Shown piece by piece: positions 1-7,950 of a stretch of DNA of 64,000 nucleotides. The translations under genes were made by a program, and so were the position numbers. This stretch comes from JALZAI01 sp038207565 (GTDB lineage: Bacteria > Actinomycetota > Actinomycetes > Mycobacteriales > Jatrophihabitantaceae): assembly GCA_038207565.1 (NCBI GenBank), contig JBBQZQ010000011.1, positions 1-64,000 on the forward strand, written 5' to 3'. Position 1 is the stretch's first letter. Every line of letters starts with the position of its first letter. The notes below the pieces were generated by a model. It saw only the letters and a list, made by a program, of their open reading frames with translations. It was not told the origin of the DNA and ran no database searches.

Positions 1-1
1 C

Positions 2-961
2 GAACACATCATCGCCGAGCGACTCGGCCTCATCCCCGCCACCCTCGACGAACCCAAACAAGTCGTCGCCCTCGGCGCTGTCACTCACCTCGCCCAACAA
101 ACCCCAGCGATACCCCCGACCCCCACCCCTGTGCCCACACCGCCACCACCGCCGCCACCGCCACCGCCGCCGCCGCCACCAACACCAACACCAACACCAA
201 CACCAACGCGGCGTGCCGCCCTCATCGCCGTCGCCGTCGCCGTCGCCGTGCTGCTACTCGGCGGCGGCGCAGTAGGCGTCTACGCCACTCAAAATCACGC
301 CACATCAAGCACACATTCCGTTATCCCCAGCGACACCACATCAAGCACACATTCCGTTATCCCCAGCGACGCCACATCAAGCACACATTCCGTTATCCCC
401 AGCGACACCACATCAAGCACACATTCCGTTATCCCCAGCGACACCACAAGCGCGACTCTCAGCACGGACGAGCAGGCATTGGTCAACCGCTTGCCCGAGA
501 CCCTGGTGGACGCGAGCAGCTGTGTGCCCAGCTCGGCCAGTGAGGATGTGTACACGTTGGCTGCCGTGTCCTGCAACCCAGGAACCGCGGTGAATTCGCC
601 GGCCCCGCCCGCGGTTGCGCCTACGGTCATCCTTGCTTATCAGGATCGCACTGCCGAACTGTTCCGGCAGGACCTCGAGCGCTATAGCACCCTTCCGGCG
701 GGGGACTGCGCTCATCCGCCGGCGACATTCGACTGGTCTCTCGACCGTAGTCCTTCTACCGTCGAAGGACAATTGTATTGTTTCAACAACACCGACAAAG
801 ACATTGCGTACGTCGATTGGACGTACTCCAGCGCCCTTATCTGGGTTTCGGCCCAAGGCGCCGCGAGCGACCTCACTGGGCTCTATGCATGGTGGGACGC
901 GTTGACCGACCTGAGCCCGCGATCCTCCCAGCCGGGCTCGCCATCCACGCTGAGCTCGTGA
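2..961 (+). CDS. Hsp70-like protein with Pro-rich linker, membrane anchor and external domain (5' partial)
   Basis: The reading frame is open from the window edge, so the true start lies upstream. The first ~35 residues look like the end of an Hsp70/DnaK-type nucleotide-binding domain (EPKQVVALGAV resembles the conserved DP..AVALGAA segment). A run of about 17 prolines and a TP repeat follow, then basic residues and one hydrophobic helix (ALIAVAVAVAVLLLGGGAVG). Four copies of a 12-residue repeat (TSSTHSVIPSDT) come next, then a ~170-residue domain with four cysteines (SSC, SCN, GDC, YCF). I infer a membrane-anchored chaperone-like protein with an exported Cys-containing domain, an architecture seen in actinobacteria. 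The ligand of the outer domain is unknown. The Hsp70 call rests on a short segment. Confidence 0.7.
   Translation, partial: EHIIAERLGLIPATLDEPKQVVALGAVTHLAQQTPAIPPTPTPVPTPPPPPPPPPPPPPPTPTPTPTPTRRAALIAVAVAVAVLLLGGGAVGVYATQNHATSSTHSVIPSDTTSSTHSVIPSDATSSTHSVIPSDTTSSTHSVIPSDTTSATLSTDEQALVNRLPETLVDASSCVPSSASEDVYTLAAVSCNPGTAVNSPAPPAVAPTVILAYQDRTAELFRQDLERYSTLPAGDCAHPPATFDWSLDRSPSTVEGQLYCFNNTDKDIAYVDWTYSSALIWVSAQGAASDLTGLYAWWDALTDLSPRSSQPGSPSTLSS
302..445 (+). repeat. Four tandem 36-bp repeats inside the Hsp70-like gene
   Basis: Four head-to-tail 36-bp units start at 302, 338, 374 and 410. They are in frame with the host gene and encode TSSTHSVIPSDT; the second unit ends GCC (Ala) instead of ACC. 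Near-identity at the DNA level points to recent expansion or ongoing slippage. They form a Ser/Thr-rich spacer just outside the membrane helix. Confidence 0.95.
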
Positions 962-981
962 TTAGGAGGAAGAGAGCTTCG

Positions 982-1434
982 ATGTCATCACCGCGCGGCT
1001 CGGCACCGGCTCAACATTCATTCTGGGGTGTCGAGCGGGCCCAGGTGGTGCAGGTAGTCGGCGAATGCCACCTCGTCGACGACCCTGCCGCCTGGCCGCG
1101 TGGCGGACCGGAGCACGACATCTTCGGCGACGACGACCTCGGTGTTACATCGCTCTGCTGTCAATGCGGTCGGCTCTATCTGCGGATCCGGCGTCGCGTG
1201 CCCAGCGAGATCTGGTATTTCCTGATACCCGTTACTCGGTCCGAAGTCGAGATCTTGATCGCGCGGCTTGCCGCGTCGGAACCGAGCTACACGGGCAGGT
1301 GGCTAGCGGCCGAAGGCGAAATTGTCGCACTGGCATCGACGAGACCATTTCTGGAACGCTCGGACAACAGTCCTAAAGTGCTGCACTGGAAGGGTCCCGG
1401 CGAACCGCTCGCATTCAAGTTTGCCCCATGGTGA
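982..1434 (+). CDS. Hypothetical protein, ~150 aa
   Basis: The start at 982 is chosen because AGGAGGA lies about 11 nt upstream; a longer frame from 778 would overlap the preceding gene. The protein has no signal peptide or membrane segment. It contains a CCQCG cluster near residues 59-63 followed by a basic LRIRRR stretch, and ends in FKFAPW. I do not recognise the family. It lies 20 nt after the Hsp70-like gene and may be co-transcribed with it. Confidence 0.6.
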   Translation: MSSPRGSAPAQHSFWGVERAQVVQVVGECHLVDDPAAWPRGGPEHDIFGDDDLGVTSLCCQCGRLYLRIRRRVPSEIWYFLIPVTRSEVEILIARLAASEPSYTGRWLAAEGEIVALASTRPFLERSDNSPKVLHWKGPGEPLAFKFAPW

Positions 1435-1565
1435 GCTTCTGCCGCCGACGAGGTCCCGGTGTGCGCGTTGTTCAAGAAGCCGGTCCCACCGAAGGGATCT
1501 TGATCCAGGTGACAGTCTTGCCGCCCGCGACGTGGGCAGGAAGGCTCGACAACAACTTGGCAACG

Positions 1566-1765
1566 AGGAAGAGGCACAGTCCAGAGCAGGTCGTGCGCAA
1601 GCTGGCGATCGCTGATCGGATGCTGGGTAAGGGCAGGACGTCGCCGACGTCTGCCGCGAGCTGGCGATCTCCGAGCAGACCTATTACCGCTGGCGCGTCA
1701 GTTCGGCGGGCGGAAACCTGACGACGCGAGGCGACCCAAGGATCTCGAGAAGCGACGAGGGGCTG
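1566..1765 (+). pseudogene. IS3-family transposase OrfA remnant
   Basis: The peptide KRHSPEQVVRKLAIADRMLG is typical of the N-terminal helix-turn-helix of IS3-family OrfA. After a frameshift near 1632 the match continues in another frame as QDVADVCRELAISEQTYYRW, and after a second shift near 1700 as a FGGRKPDDARRPKDLE-like tail. No OrfB or terminal repeats are visible. This is an old insertion scar. Confidence 0.75.
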
Positions 1766-1842
1766 CGCGTGCCGCAGAGGCGCCGACGCACGCGCACCGG
1801 CACCAGCACGGCAACCCGGCCCCGGTGGTTCGCCGCGTCAGG

Positions 1843-3384
1843 CTAGGCGGACGAGAGAATCTGCTGCTTGACCTCGCCCTTCAGGATCTTGCCGACCTTC
1901 GAGCGCGGTAAATCCGGCCAGACGTCGATCTGCTTCGGCGCCTTGACCGACCCGATGCGTTGCTTGACGAAGGCGATCAGATCCGCGGGCACAACTGTGG
2001 CGCCGGCGCGGGGTTGGACGACGGCCGCCACGCGCTCGCCCCACTTCTCGTCCGGCAGGCCGAAGACCGCGCAGTCCTGCACGTCGGAATGGGCGAGCAG
2101 GACCTGTTCGACCTCGGTCGAGTACACGTTGAACCCACCAGTGATGATCATGTCCTTCGCCCGGTCGACGATGAAGAGGAAGCCCTCGCCGTCGAGGTAG
2201 CCGATGTCGCCGGTGTGGTGCCAGCCGTGCCGCGATGCCTCCGCGGTGGCTTCCGGGTTGCGGTAGTAGCCGGCCATGACCAAAGAACTGCGCACGACGA
2301 TCTCGCCGCGCTCCCCGACGCCGAGCAGCGCGCCGGATTCGGCCATGATCGCGACCTGCGCGAGGGGGGACGGACGCCCGGCTGAGTGCAGTCGCTCGAT
2401 GGCGATTGTGCCGTCGGCACGCCGGTGGTCCTCGGGGCGCATCGTCGAGATCATCATCGGTGCCTCGGTCTGGCCGAACAGCTGGGCCATCGGGCCGATC
2501 CGCTGCAAAGCCTCTTCGAGCCGCGCCGTGGACATCGGTGCGGCCCCGTACCAAAAGCACTGCAGCGAGCTGAGGTTGGTGGTGTCGAGTCGGTCGTGGT
2601 CGAGCAAGATGTAGATGAGCGTCGGCGGCAGGAACGTGTGCGTCACCCCGTGCCGCTCGATGAGCGAAAGGAAGGTGCCGACGTCCGGCGTGCGCATCAC
2701 CACGACGTGCCCGCCGAGCGCAAGTACGGGGAAGCACAGCACACCCGCCGCGTGGGTCAGCGGCGCCAGCGCGAGATAGCTTGGCCGGCCGGCGAACGGA
2801 TAGCTCATCAGCGTGAGCGCGGCCATCGTCTCCAGGTTGAGCTGGGTCAGCATCACGCCCTTCGGACGGCCGGTGGTCCCGCCCGTGCCGACGATCATGG
2901 CCAGGTCGTCGGCCCGCGGGTGACCCTCGGTGAAGTCCACGCCCGCGCCACGAGCGAGGAACTCCTCCCAGCTCAGTGCACCCTCGACGGTCGGGTCGTC
3001 GAAGCACACCCACGTCGTGATCCCGGGAAGCCCGTCGCGGATCGAGGCGACCAAGCGGGCGAAAGCAGCCTGGAAGAGGACGACCTGGCAGTCGAAGAGC
3101 TCGAGAAGCTCACGGTTCTCGGCCGCCTCGTTGCGCGGGTTGACCGGGCACCACACCGCCCCCGCCCGACTGATTCCGAACACAGTTGTGAACGCCACCG
3201 GGTCGTTGGCCGACAGGATCGCGACCGACGTCCCCTCGCCGGCATCCGAAGCGACGAGCGCCGCCGCGATCCGGAACGACAGGGCCTGCGTCTGCGCGTA
3301 GGTCAGCGTGACGCCGTCCGTGGTGAGACAGGGCGCGTCGCGCCCCAGGGAGGCGCCCTTGTCCAGGTAGTCGACGACCCGCAC
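1843..3384 (-). CDS. fadD: AMP-forming acyl-CoA ligase (FadD-like)
   Basis: 513 aa, normal length for a class I adenylate-forming acyl-CoA ligase, which activates a carboxylic acid with ATP and CoA. Visible motifs are the phosphate-binding loop GTGGTTGRPKGVM (about 166-178), the A5-like FGQTEAP, A7-like HTGDIGYLDGEGF, A8-like GGFNVYSTEVE and the C-terminal catalytic lysine in SKVGKILKGEVK. The loop begins GTGG where SSG is more common. GTG start. It lies 47 nt downstream of a short-chain dehydrogenase on the same strand, which suggests a small operon for fatty or aromatic acid metabolism. The substrate is not predictable. Confidence 0.88.
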   Translation of the reverse strand: MRVVDYLDKGASLGRDAPCLTTDGVTLTYAQTQALSFRIAAALVASDAGEGTSVAILSANDPVAFTTVFGISRAGAVWCPVNPRNEAAENRELLELFDCQVVLFQAAFARLVASIRDGLPGITTWVCFDDPTVEGALSWEEFLARGAGVDFTEGHPRADDLAMIVGTGGTTGRPKGVMLTQLNLETMAALTLMSYPFAGRPSYLALAPLTHAAGVLCFPVLALGGHVVVMRTPDVGTFLSLIERHGVTHTFLPPTLIYILLDHDRLDTTNLSSLQCFWYGAAPMSTARLEEALQRIGPMAQLFGQTEAPMMISTMRPEDHRRADGTIAIERLHSAGRPSPLAQVAIMAESGALLGVGERGEIVVRSSLVMAGYYRNPEATAEASRHGWHHTGDIGYLDGEGFLFIVDRAKDMIITGGFNVYSTEVEQVLLAHSDVQDCAVFGLPDEKWGERVAAVVQPRAGATVVPADLIAFVKQRIGSVKAPKQIDVWPDLPRSKVGKILKGEVKQQILSSA

Positions 3385-3431
3385 CGAGCGGCCTCAGCCG
3401 CCGTACATCACGACCGGCGTGTCGGTCATGA

Positions 3432-4229
3432 TCACATCCCCATTCCACCATCGACCGGCAAGCCGACACCGGTGATGAACCGGGCGGCATCAGAGGCCAG
3501 GAAGACCACCGCGTCGCCCATGTCCTCGACCGTGCCCAGGCGGCCGGACGGCGTTAGCTCGACAACTGCGCCGACGGCAGCCTCCGCAGAGGGGAACAGC
3601 CCGAGAGCGGCGACGTCGTTGGCGAGCCTGGCCCCCATCGCCGTGGGCACGAGTCCCGGGTAGATGCAGTTGACGCGCACGCCGTAGCCGAGCTTGCCCG
3701 ACTCCATCGCGGCCACGCGAGTCAACCGGTCGACCGCCGACTTGGTCGCGGAATACACCGCGATGCCCGGGAAGGCGATGGTCGCCGCCACCGATGCCAC
3801 GTTGATGATCGCTCCGCCCGCTCCGCCAGCACCGCCGGGTCGCATCGCGCGCAGACCATGCTTGATGCCGAGCGTCGTCCCGAGGATGTTGACCTCCAGC
3901 ATCGTGCGCACGTCGCCGGCGTCGATCTCGGTGATGAGGCTGGTGATCTCGATGCCCGCGTTGTTCACCACTATGTCGAGACCGCCGAGCTGCGCGCAGG
4001 CGTCCGCGACAGCGCTCTCCCAGTTCGCGTCGTCAGTGACGTCCAGCGCGACGAAGCCGTGTCCGTCGCCGGGCAGGGCGTCGGCCACTGCGCGGCCGGC
4101 GTCCTTCTGAAGATCGGCGATCACCACCGACGCGCCGGCGCCGGCCAGCGCCTTGGCCATGCCTTCCCCGAGGCCCTGGGCCCCTCCGGTGACTAAGGCC
4201 TTGCGGCCCGCGAGTTCGAAGGCAGACAT
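3432..4229 (-). CDS. Short-chain dehydrogenase/reductase
   Basis: 265 aa classical SDR with cofactor motif TGGAQGLG (14-21), NNAG (89-92), catalytic Ser146, Tyr159 and Lys163 (YSATK), and a C-terminal DGG. Asp39 at the end of beta-2 (IADLQ) favours NAD(H). A TTGGAG Shine-Dalgarno precedes the ATG at 4229; the longer open frame upstream shows no homology. It precedes the acyl-CoA ligase. The substrate is unknown; a hydroxyacyl or alcohol intermediate is plausible. Confidence 0.88.
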   Translation of the reverse strand: MSAFELAGRKALVTGGAQGLGEGMAKALAGAGASVVIADLQKDAGRAVADALPGDGHGFVALDVTDDANWESAVADACAQLGGLDIVVNNAGIEITSLITEIDAGDVRTMLEVNILGTTLGIKHGLRAMRPGGAGGAGGAIINVASVAATIAFPGIAVYSATKSAVDRLTRVAAMESGKLGYGVRVNCIYPGLVPTAMGARLANDVAALGLFPSAEAAVGAVVELTPSGRLGTVEDMGDAVVFLASDAARFITGVGLPVDGGMGM

Positions 4230-4337
4230 TGCGGCTCCAAGGGGTCGGCGGTGAGTGGGTCCACCTTGGAGTGGTCTCTGGACGACTGTCAAGACTTTCT
4301 CTTGGCAACCGTCGAAAAGCGCCCGTGCGAGCCCTGA

Positions 4338-4631
4338 GAATCTGCGCGTGCCCACGACCACCGCGCGACGCTCGCGCGAGAGCGCCGAGACGTTGCAGGC
4401 CGAGTCGGCGATGCATCGGCTCGGGTACGACCTGCGCAGGCAGACCTGTTCGAGGCGGACCTGCGGACCGACGTCATCAACATCGACCAGGCGCTCGAGC
4501 AGATGATCTGGCGCGTCCTGTCCCGCTACGACGAGCGGGCCGACGCGCATCCGGCCTTCGATTCCGCGACGGCCTACGCCATGCTCGACGGACTGTTCGA
4601 GAAGGCGCTGCTCGCCCACCTCACCGGTTAA
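4338..4631 (+). pseudogene. C-terminal remnant of a TetR-family regulator
   Basis: The frame is open after a stop at 4335 and ends at 4631. Its last ~65 residues (from QADLFEADLRTDVINIDQ to LLAHLTG) resemble the helical ligand-binding C-terminus of TetR regulators. No helix-turn-helix N-terminus is found in any frame upstream, and no convincing start exists. It lies divergent from the SDR gene, where an intact regulator of the SDR/ligase pair may once have been. Its 3' end overlaps the tail of the sensor kinase by 11 nt. Confidence 0.45.
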
Positions 4632-6342
4632 CCTGAGGCCGGCGAGCCGTAGCGGCAGCGGGCGGTGCAACTGCTTGCGATGATGGTCGCGGGCCCGTCG
4701 CGCTAGCTGCTCGGGCGCCGACCAACCCTGCGTGGGGCAGGACCACCGTCACCGTGGTGCCTTCGGCCACCTCACTGTGCACGTCGAGGCTGCCGCCCAT
4801 CGCCTCGGTGAGGCCGCGCGCCAGCGGGAGCCCGAGCCCGACGCCCTCCTCGGAGTCGCGATCGAGGCGGTCGAACGGGGTGAAGAGGCGATCGAGGTGT
4901 TCGGCCGCGATACCCGCTCCGGTGTCGCGAACGGTGATCCGCACCTGTTGCTCGTCGACGGTCCAGCCGACGAACACCGTGCCGTCCGCGCGGTTGTAGC
5001 GGATCGCGTTCGTCACCAGATTGAGCAGCACCTGCGTGACCCGCCGCTCGTCCGCGCGCACCAGGACCGGCGAAGCCGCGGCTGCCGTCTGCAGGGTGAC
5101 CCGTTCGGCCGCGGCCAGCGGTTGCACCATGGCGAGCACGCCGGCCACCGCCGGCTCCAACGCGACGTCGCCGAGCGTGAGTGGCAGGGCACGCGCCTCG
5201 ATCCGCGCGACGTCGAGCACCTCGTTGACCATGGTGAGGATGTGTCCGGCGGCCGCGGCGATGTGGCTCAGGGCCGCCGCGCGACGTGCGCCGTCCAGGT
5301 CCAACGTGCCGAGCAGTTCGGTGAACCCGGTGATCGCCTGCAGCGGGGTGCGCAGCTCGTGGCCCAGCGCCGAGACGAAGTCAGTCTTGGCCCGGTTGGC
5401 GGCTTCAGCGGCGTGCCGGGCCAGGTCGGCCTCGGCCCGCCGGCGCCGTTCCCGCTCGGCGGCACGTCGGCCCGTGATGTCCAGGACGTTCACCGAGAGC
5501 GCTCGTGGCGCACCCTCGGTATCCCGGATCGGGGACACCGCCACGGCCAGGTCGAGGACGCGGCCGTCGGCGGTGCGAGTCGTCGCCTCGTACTCGTCGT
5601 GGCAGTGGTGCGCAAGGCTCTCGCGCCGAGGCGCGAACAGGTCGTCGAGCCGGGTGCCGATGAGGTCGAGCTCGGAGCGGCCCAGCAACGCCCGCATTGC
5701 CCGGTTGACCCGGGTGATCCCGCCGTCGAGCGTCGCCAGGGCCATGCCGACCGCGTTGTCCTCGAACGCGCGGCGGAAACGTTCCTCGCTCTCGGCGAGT
5801 GCGCCGAGCAGGCCGTTGTGATCGATGGCGACAGAGGCCAGGTGGGTCAGCCGCTCCACGAGGTGTTCTTCGCGGGCCGTGGGCCGGTGCGGGTTGCGGT
5901 GATAGACGGCGAAGGTGCCGCAGATGCCGTCGCGGCCGCGGATCGGGGTCGACCAGCAGGCTCGCAGACCGAAGCGGTCGGCGAGGACGCGGTAGCGCTC
6001 CCACCGCACGTCGGCCCGGATGTCCGCGGCAACGACCGGGCTCCCCGTGTACGCAGCAGTCCCGCAGGACCCGGCGTCGGCGCCGATGGCCATCCCGTCG
6101 ATGCTCGCGGAGTACTCGGTGGGCAGCGATGGAGCCGCACCGTGGCGCAGGGTCGCGGTGTCGCGGTCCAACAGCAGCACAGAGCAGCAGCAGCCCGGGA
6201 CCAGGTCCTCCAGGGCCGACGCGATCCCGGTGAGCACGCCGGTCAGCTCGACGCCGGTGGCGATCTGCTCGAGGATCTCGGTCTGCCGGGACAGCAGCGC
6301 GACGGCGTCCGAGTGGTCGAGATCGAGGTCGACCGCGGTCAT
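4621..6342 (-). CDS. GAF-PAS sensor histidine kinase
   Basis: 573 aa cytoplasmic kinase without membrane segments. Domains in order: GAF (about 20-165), PAS (about 172-295), a coiled linker, HisKA with the phosphorylation site ALGHELRTPL, then a HATPase_c domain with N-box LVTNAIRYN, G1 DTGAGI and G2 GVGLGLPLA. It autophosphorylates on His and passes phosphate to the regulator encoded just upstream. Its ATG overlaps that gene's stop (ATGA), so the two are translationally coupled. The GAF domain has CCCS and CGTAA segments that could be redox or ligand responsive, but no signal can be assigned. Confidence 0.92.
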   Translation of the reverse strand: MTAVDLDLDHSDAVALLSRQTEILEQIATGVELTGVLTGIASALEDLVPGCCCSVLLLDRDTATLRHGAAPSLPTEYSASIDGMAIGADAGSCGTAAYTGSPVVAADIRADVRWERYRVLADRFGLRACWSTPIRGRDGICGTFAVYHRNPHRPTAREEHLVERLTHLASVAIDHNGLLGALAESEERFRRAFEDNAVGMALATLDGGITRVNRAMRALLGRSELDLIGTRLDDLFAPRRESLAHHCHDEYEATTRTADGRVLDLAVAVSPIRDTEGAPRALSVNVLDITGRRAAERERRRRAEADLARHAAEAANRAKTDFVSALGHELRTPLQAITGFTELLGTLDLDGARRAAALSHIAAAAGHILTMVNEVLDVARIEARALPLTLGDVALEPAVAGVLAMVQPLAAAERVTLQTAAAASPVLVRADERRVTQVLLNLVTNAIRYNRADGTVFVGWTVDEQQVRITVRDTGAGIAAEHLDRLFTPFDRLDRDSEEGVGLGLPLARGLTEAMGGSLDVHSEVAEGTTVTVVLPHAGLVGARAASATGPRPSSQAVAPPAAATARRPQVNR

Positions 6343-7043
6343 GGTTCCAACCGGTAGCCGACGCCCCGCACGGTCACCAGGTATCGAGATCCGAGCTTGT
6401 GCCGCACCCGGTGCACGTGTTCGGTCACCGTGGCCTCGCTTTGCCAGCGTCGCGAACTCGACCAGACGTGCTCGAGAAGTTGCGCACGGGTGAACACGCG
6501 CCGCGGATGCGCGGCGAGGAAGGCGAGCAGGTCGAACTCGCGGGCCGTGAGCGACACCGGCTCCCCGTCGAGCTCGACCTCGCGGGTCCAGGGATCGATG
6601 TGCAGCTTCGAACACGGATCGCCCGACGTCGGCGGTCGGGCAATGGGCGGGCCGCTGGAGCGTCGCAGCACCGATCTCACCCGGGCGGCCAGCTCGCTGG
6701 GGGAGAAGGGCTTCACCAGGTAGTCGTCCGCGCCGAGGTCCAACCCCACGATCCGGTCGCCCTCGCCACTGCGTCCCGACAGGACGACGACCGGCGTCCG
6801 GTCGCCGGCTTCCCTGAGCCGGCGGAGCAGATCGAGTCCGGACATTCCTGGCAGCGACAGGTCGAGGACGACGAGCTCGGGCCGCTGGTCTTCGATGCAC
6901 TGCCAGGCGGTGTTGCCGTCTGCCGCCTCGTGGACCAGGTAGCCGTCGGCCTCGAGCTGCCAGCACACCACGGTGCGCACCCGACTGTCGTCGTCGATCA
7001 CCAGGAGGGATGGCCGGCCGTCGGCCGTCGCGTTCGATGCCAT
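6339..7043 (-). CDS. OmpR/PhoB-family response regulator
   Basis: 234 aa. The receiver domain carries the acidic pair in VIDDDS, phospho-acceptor Asp61 (LDLSLPG) and the lysine in LVKPFS. A winged-helix DNA-binding domain follows and ends with the family signature VRGVGYRLEP. It precedes and overlaps its partner kinase by 4 nt. Target genes are unknown; both flanking metabolic clusters are candidates. Confidence 0.93.
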   Translation of the reverse strand: MASNATADGRPSLLVIDDDSRVRTVVCWQLEADGYLVHEAADGNTAWQCIEDQRPELVVLDLSLPGMSGLDLLRRLREAGDRTPVVVLSGRSGEGDRIVGLDLGADDYLVKPFSPSELAARVRSVLRRSSGPPIARPPTSGDPCSKLHIDPWTREVELDGEPVSLTAREFDLLAFLAAHPRRVFTRAQLLEHVWSSSRRWQSEATVTEHVHRVRHKLGSRYLVTVRGVGYRLEP

Positions 7044-7157
7044 CCGCGCTCCTACCCGGGTAGGCCTCGCCGCCGTCGCGGTGCGACCGCAGCCGGCCTT
7101 GGTGGCTGCGACCGTACCGGTCTTGACCTAGGGAAGCGAGGAGCCGCTGAGCGGGCA

Positions 7158-7931
7158 TCAGGGCCTGGACGGTGCCCGCGGGAGCAGGGCCCTGACCGTC
7201 TCCGGGTCCGGCCCATCGGGCCCGATGACGACGACGGCGTCGTCGAAGCCGGCCCGCGCGTAGCGGCGGAGCACCTCGCCGGTGGTGTCGAGGTCGTCGC
7301 TGTGATTCAGCGAAATGGCGCACACGATCGCCCGTCGACCGCCCGTGGCCCTGAAGCGCTCGTGCGCGGCGATGATCTGGTCGGGCGTGCGGCGGTACCC
7401 GGAGGCAAGCCAGCCGTCGAAGTCGCGCGCGGCCCGCTCCACATTGGCGCCCCACGAGCCGAGGAGGAGGGCCGGCCCGCCGGCGGCCAGGGCGGCGGCG
7501 GGGGCGAGGTCGGCGTGCTCGTCCCGCCCGTGAGCGAGCAGCACCCGCAGCCGGTTGGTGTTGCGGTGGAAAGTCGCGAAGCGAGTGGCGAAGTCCCGGT
7601 CGAGGGTGGCGAAGTCGGTCTCCGTCGATCCGGGGCTGACCCCAAGGGTCAGGCGGTCGCCGCACACCGACATCAGGGAGAGCACCCGATGGGCGAGGTC
7701 GGCGGGGTGGTAAAGCGGAACCTGCACGGTGGCCGTGCCCAGTTCGACGTCCTGGCTTGCGGTGGCCGCCACCGCGAGTGTCACGAACGGGTCCGGGACC
7801 AGAGGCCCGCGCCCGATGATGTGGGGCGTCCACAGGCTCTCGAAGCCCGCGGTCACCAGGCGTTCAGCCCACCGGGCGACCGCGATCGGGGGCGCATCGG
7901 CGAGGTGGACGAGCGTCGCACCCAGGCGCAT
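7158..7931 (-). CDS. LLM-class F420-dependent oxidoreductase
   Basis: 257 aa luciferase-like TIM-barrel protein. Signs are the N-terminal RLVTAGFESLWTPHII, TLAVAATASQDVELGTATVQ, and the LTLGVSPGS segment near the cofactor pocket. GAGGAGAA lies 5 nt before the ATG at 7931, so the longer frame is rejected. Such proteins in actinobacteria usually use the deazaflavin F420 for hydride transfer. It is 19 nt downstream of the acetoacetyl-CoA ligase on the same strand. Substrate unknown. Confidence 0.82.
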   Translation of the reverse strand: MRLGATLVHLADAPPIAVARWAERLVTAGFESLWTPHIIGRGPLVPDPFVTLAVAATASQDVELGTATVQVPLYHPADLAHRVLSLMSVCGDRLTLGVSPGSTETDFATLDRDFATRFATFHRNTNRLRVLLAHGRDEHADLAPAAALAAGGPALLLGSWGANVERAARDFDGWLASGYRRTPDQIIAAHERFRATGGRRAIVCAISLNHSDDLDTTGEVLRRYARAGFDDAVVVIGPDGPDPETVRALLPRAPSRP

Positions 7932-7950
7932 GTGTTCTCCTCGTCCCGGT

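Noticed and set aside
302..445. Four 36-bp direct repeats as a CRISPR array
   Set aside because: Repeats are contiguous with no spacers, in frame inside a protein gene, and no cas genes are present.
3394..3429. 11-codon frame (ATG to TGA) between the SDR and acyl-CoA ligase genes, minus strand
   Set aside because: No Shine-Dalgarno that I can support and only one copy; could be a coupling peptide, but the evidence is too thin.
4621..7833. 1070-codon frame covering kinase, regulator and beyond
   Set aside because: Only the part from 6342 downward has kinase homology; upstream it is antisense-frame shadow of the response regulator and the F420 enzyme.
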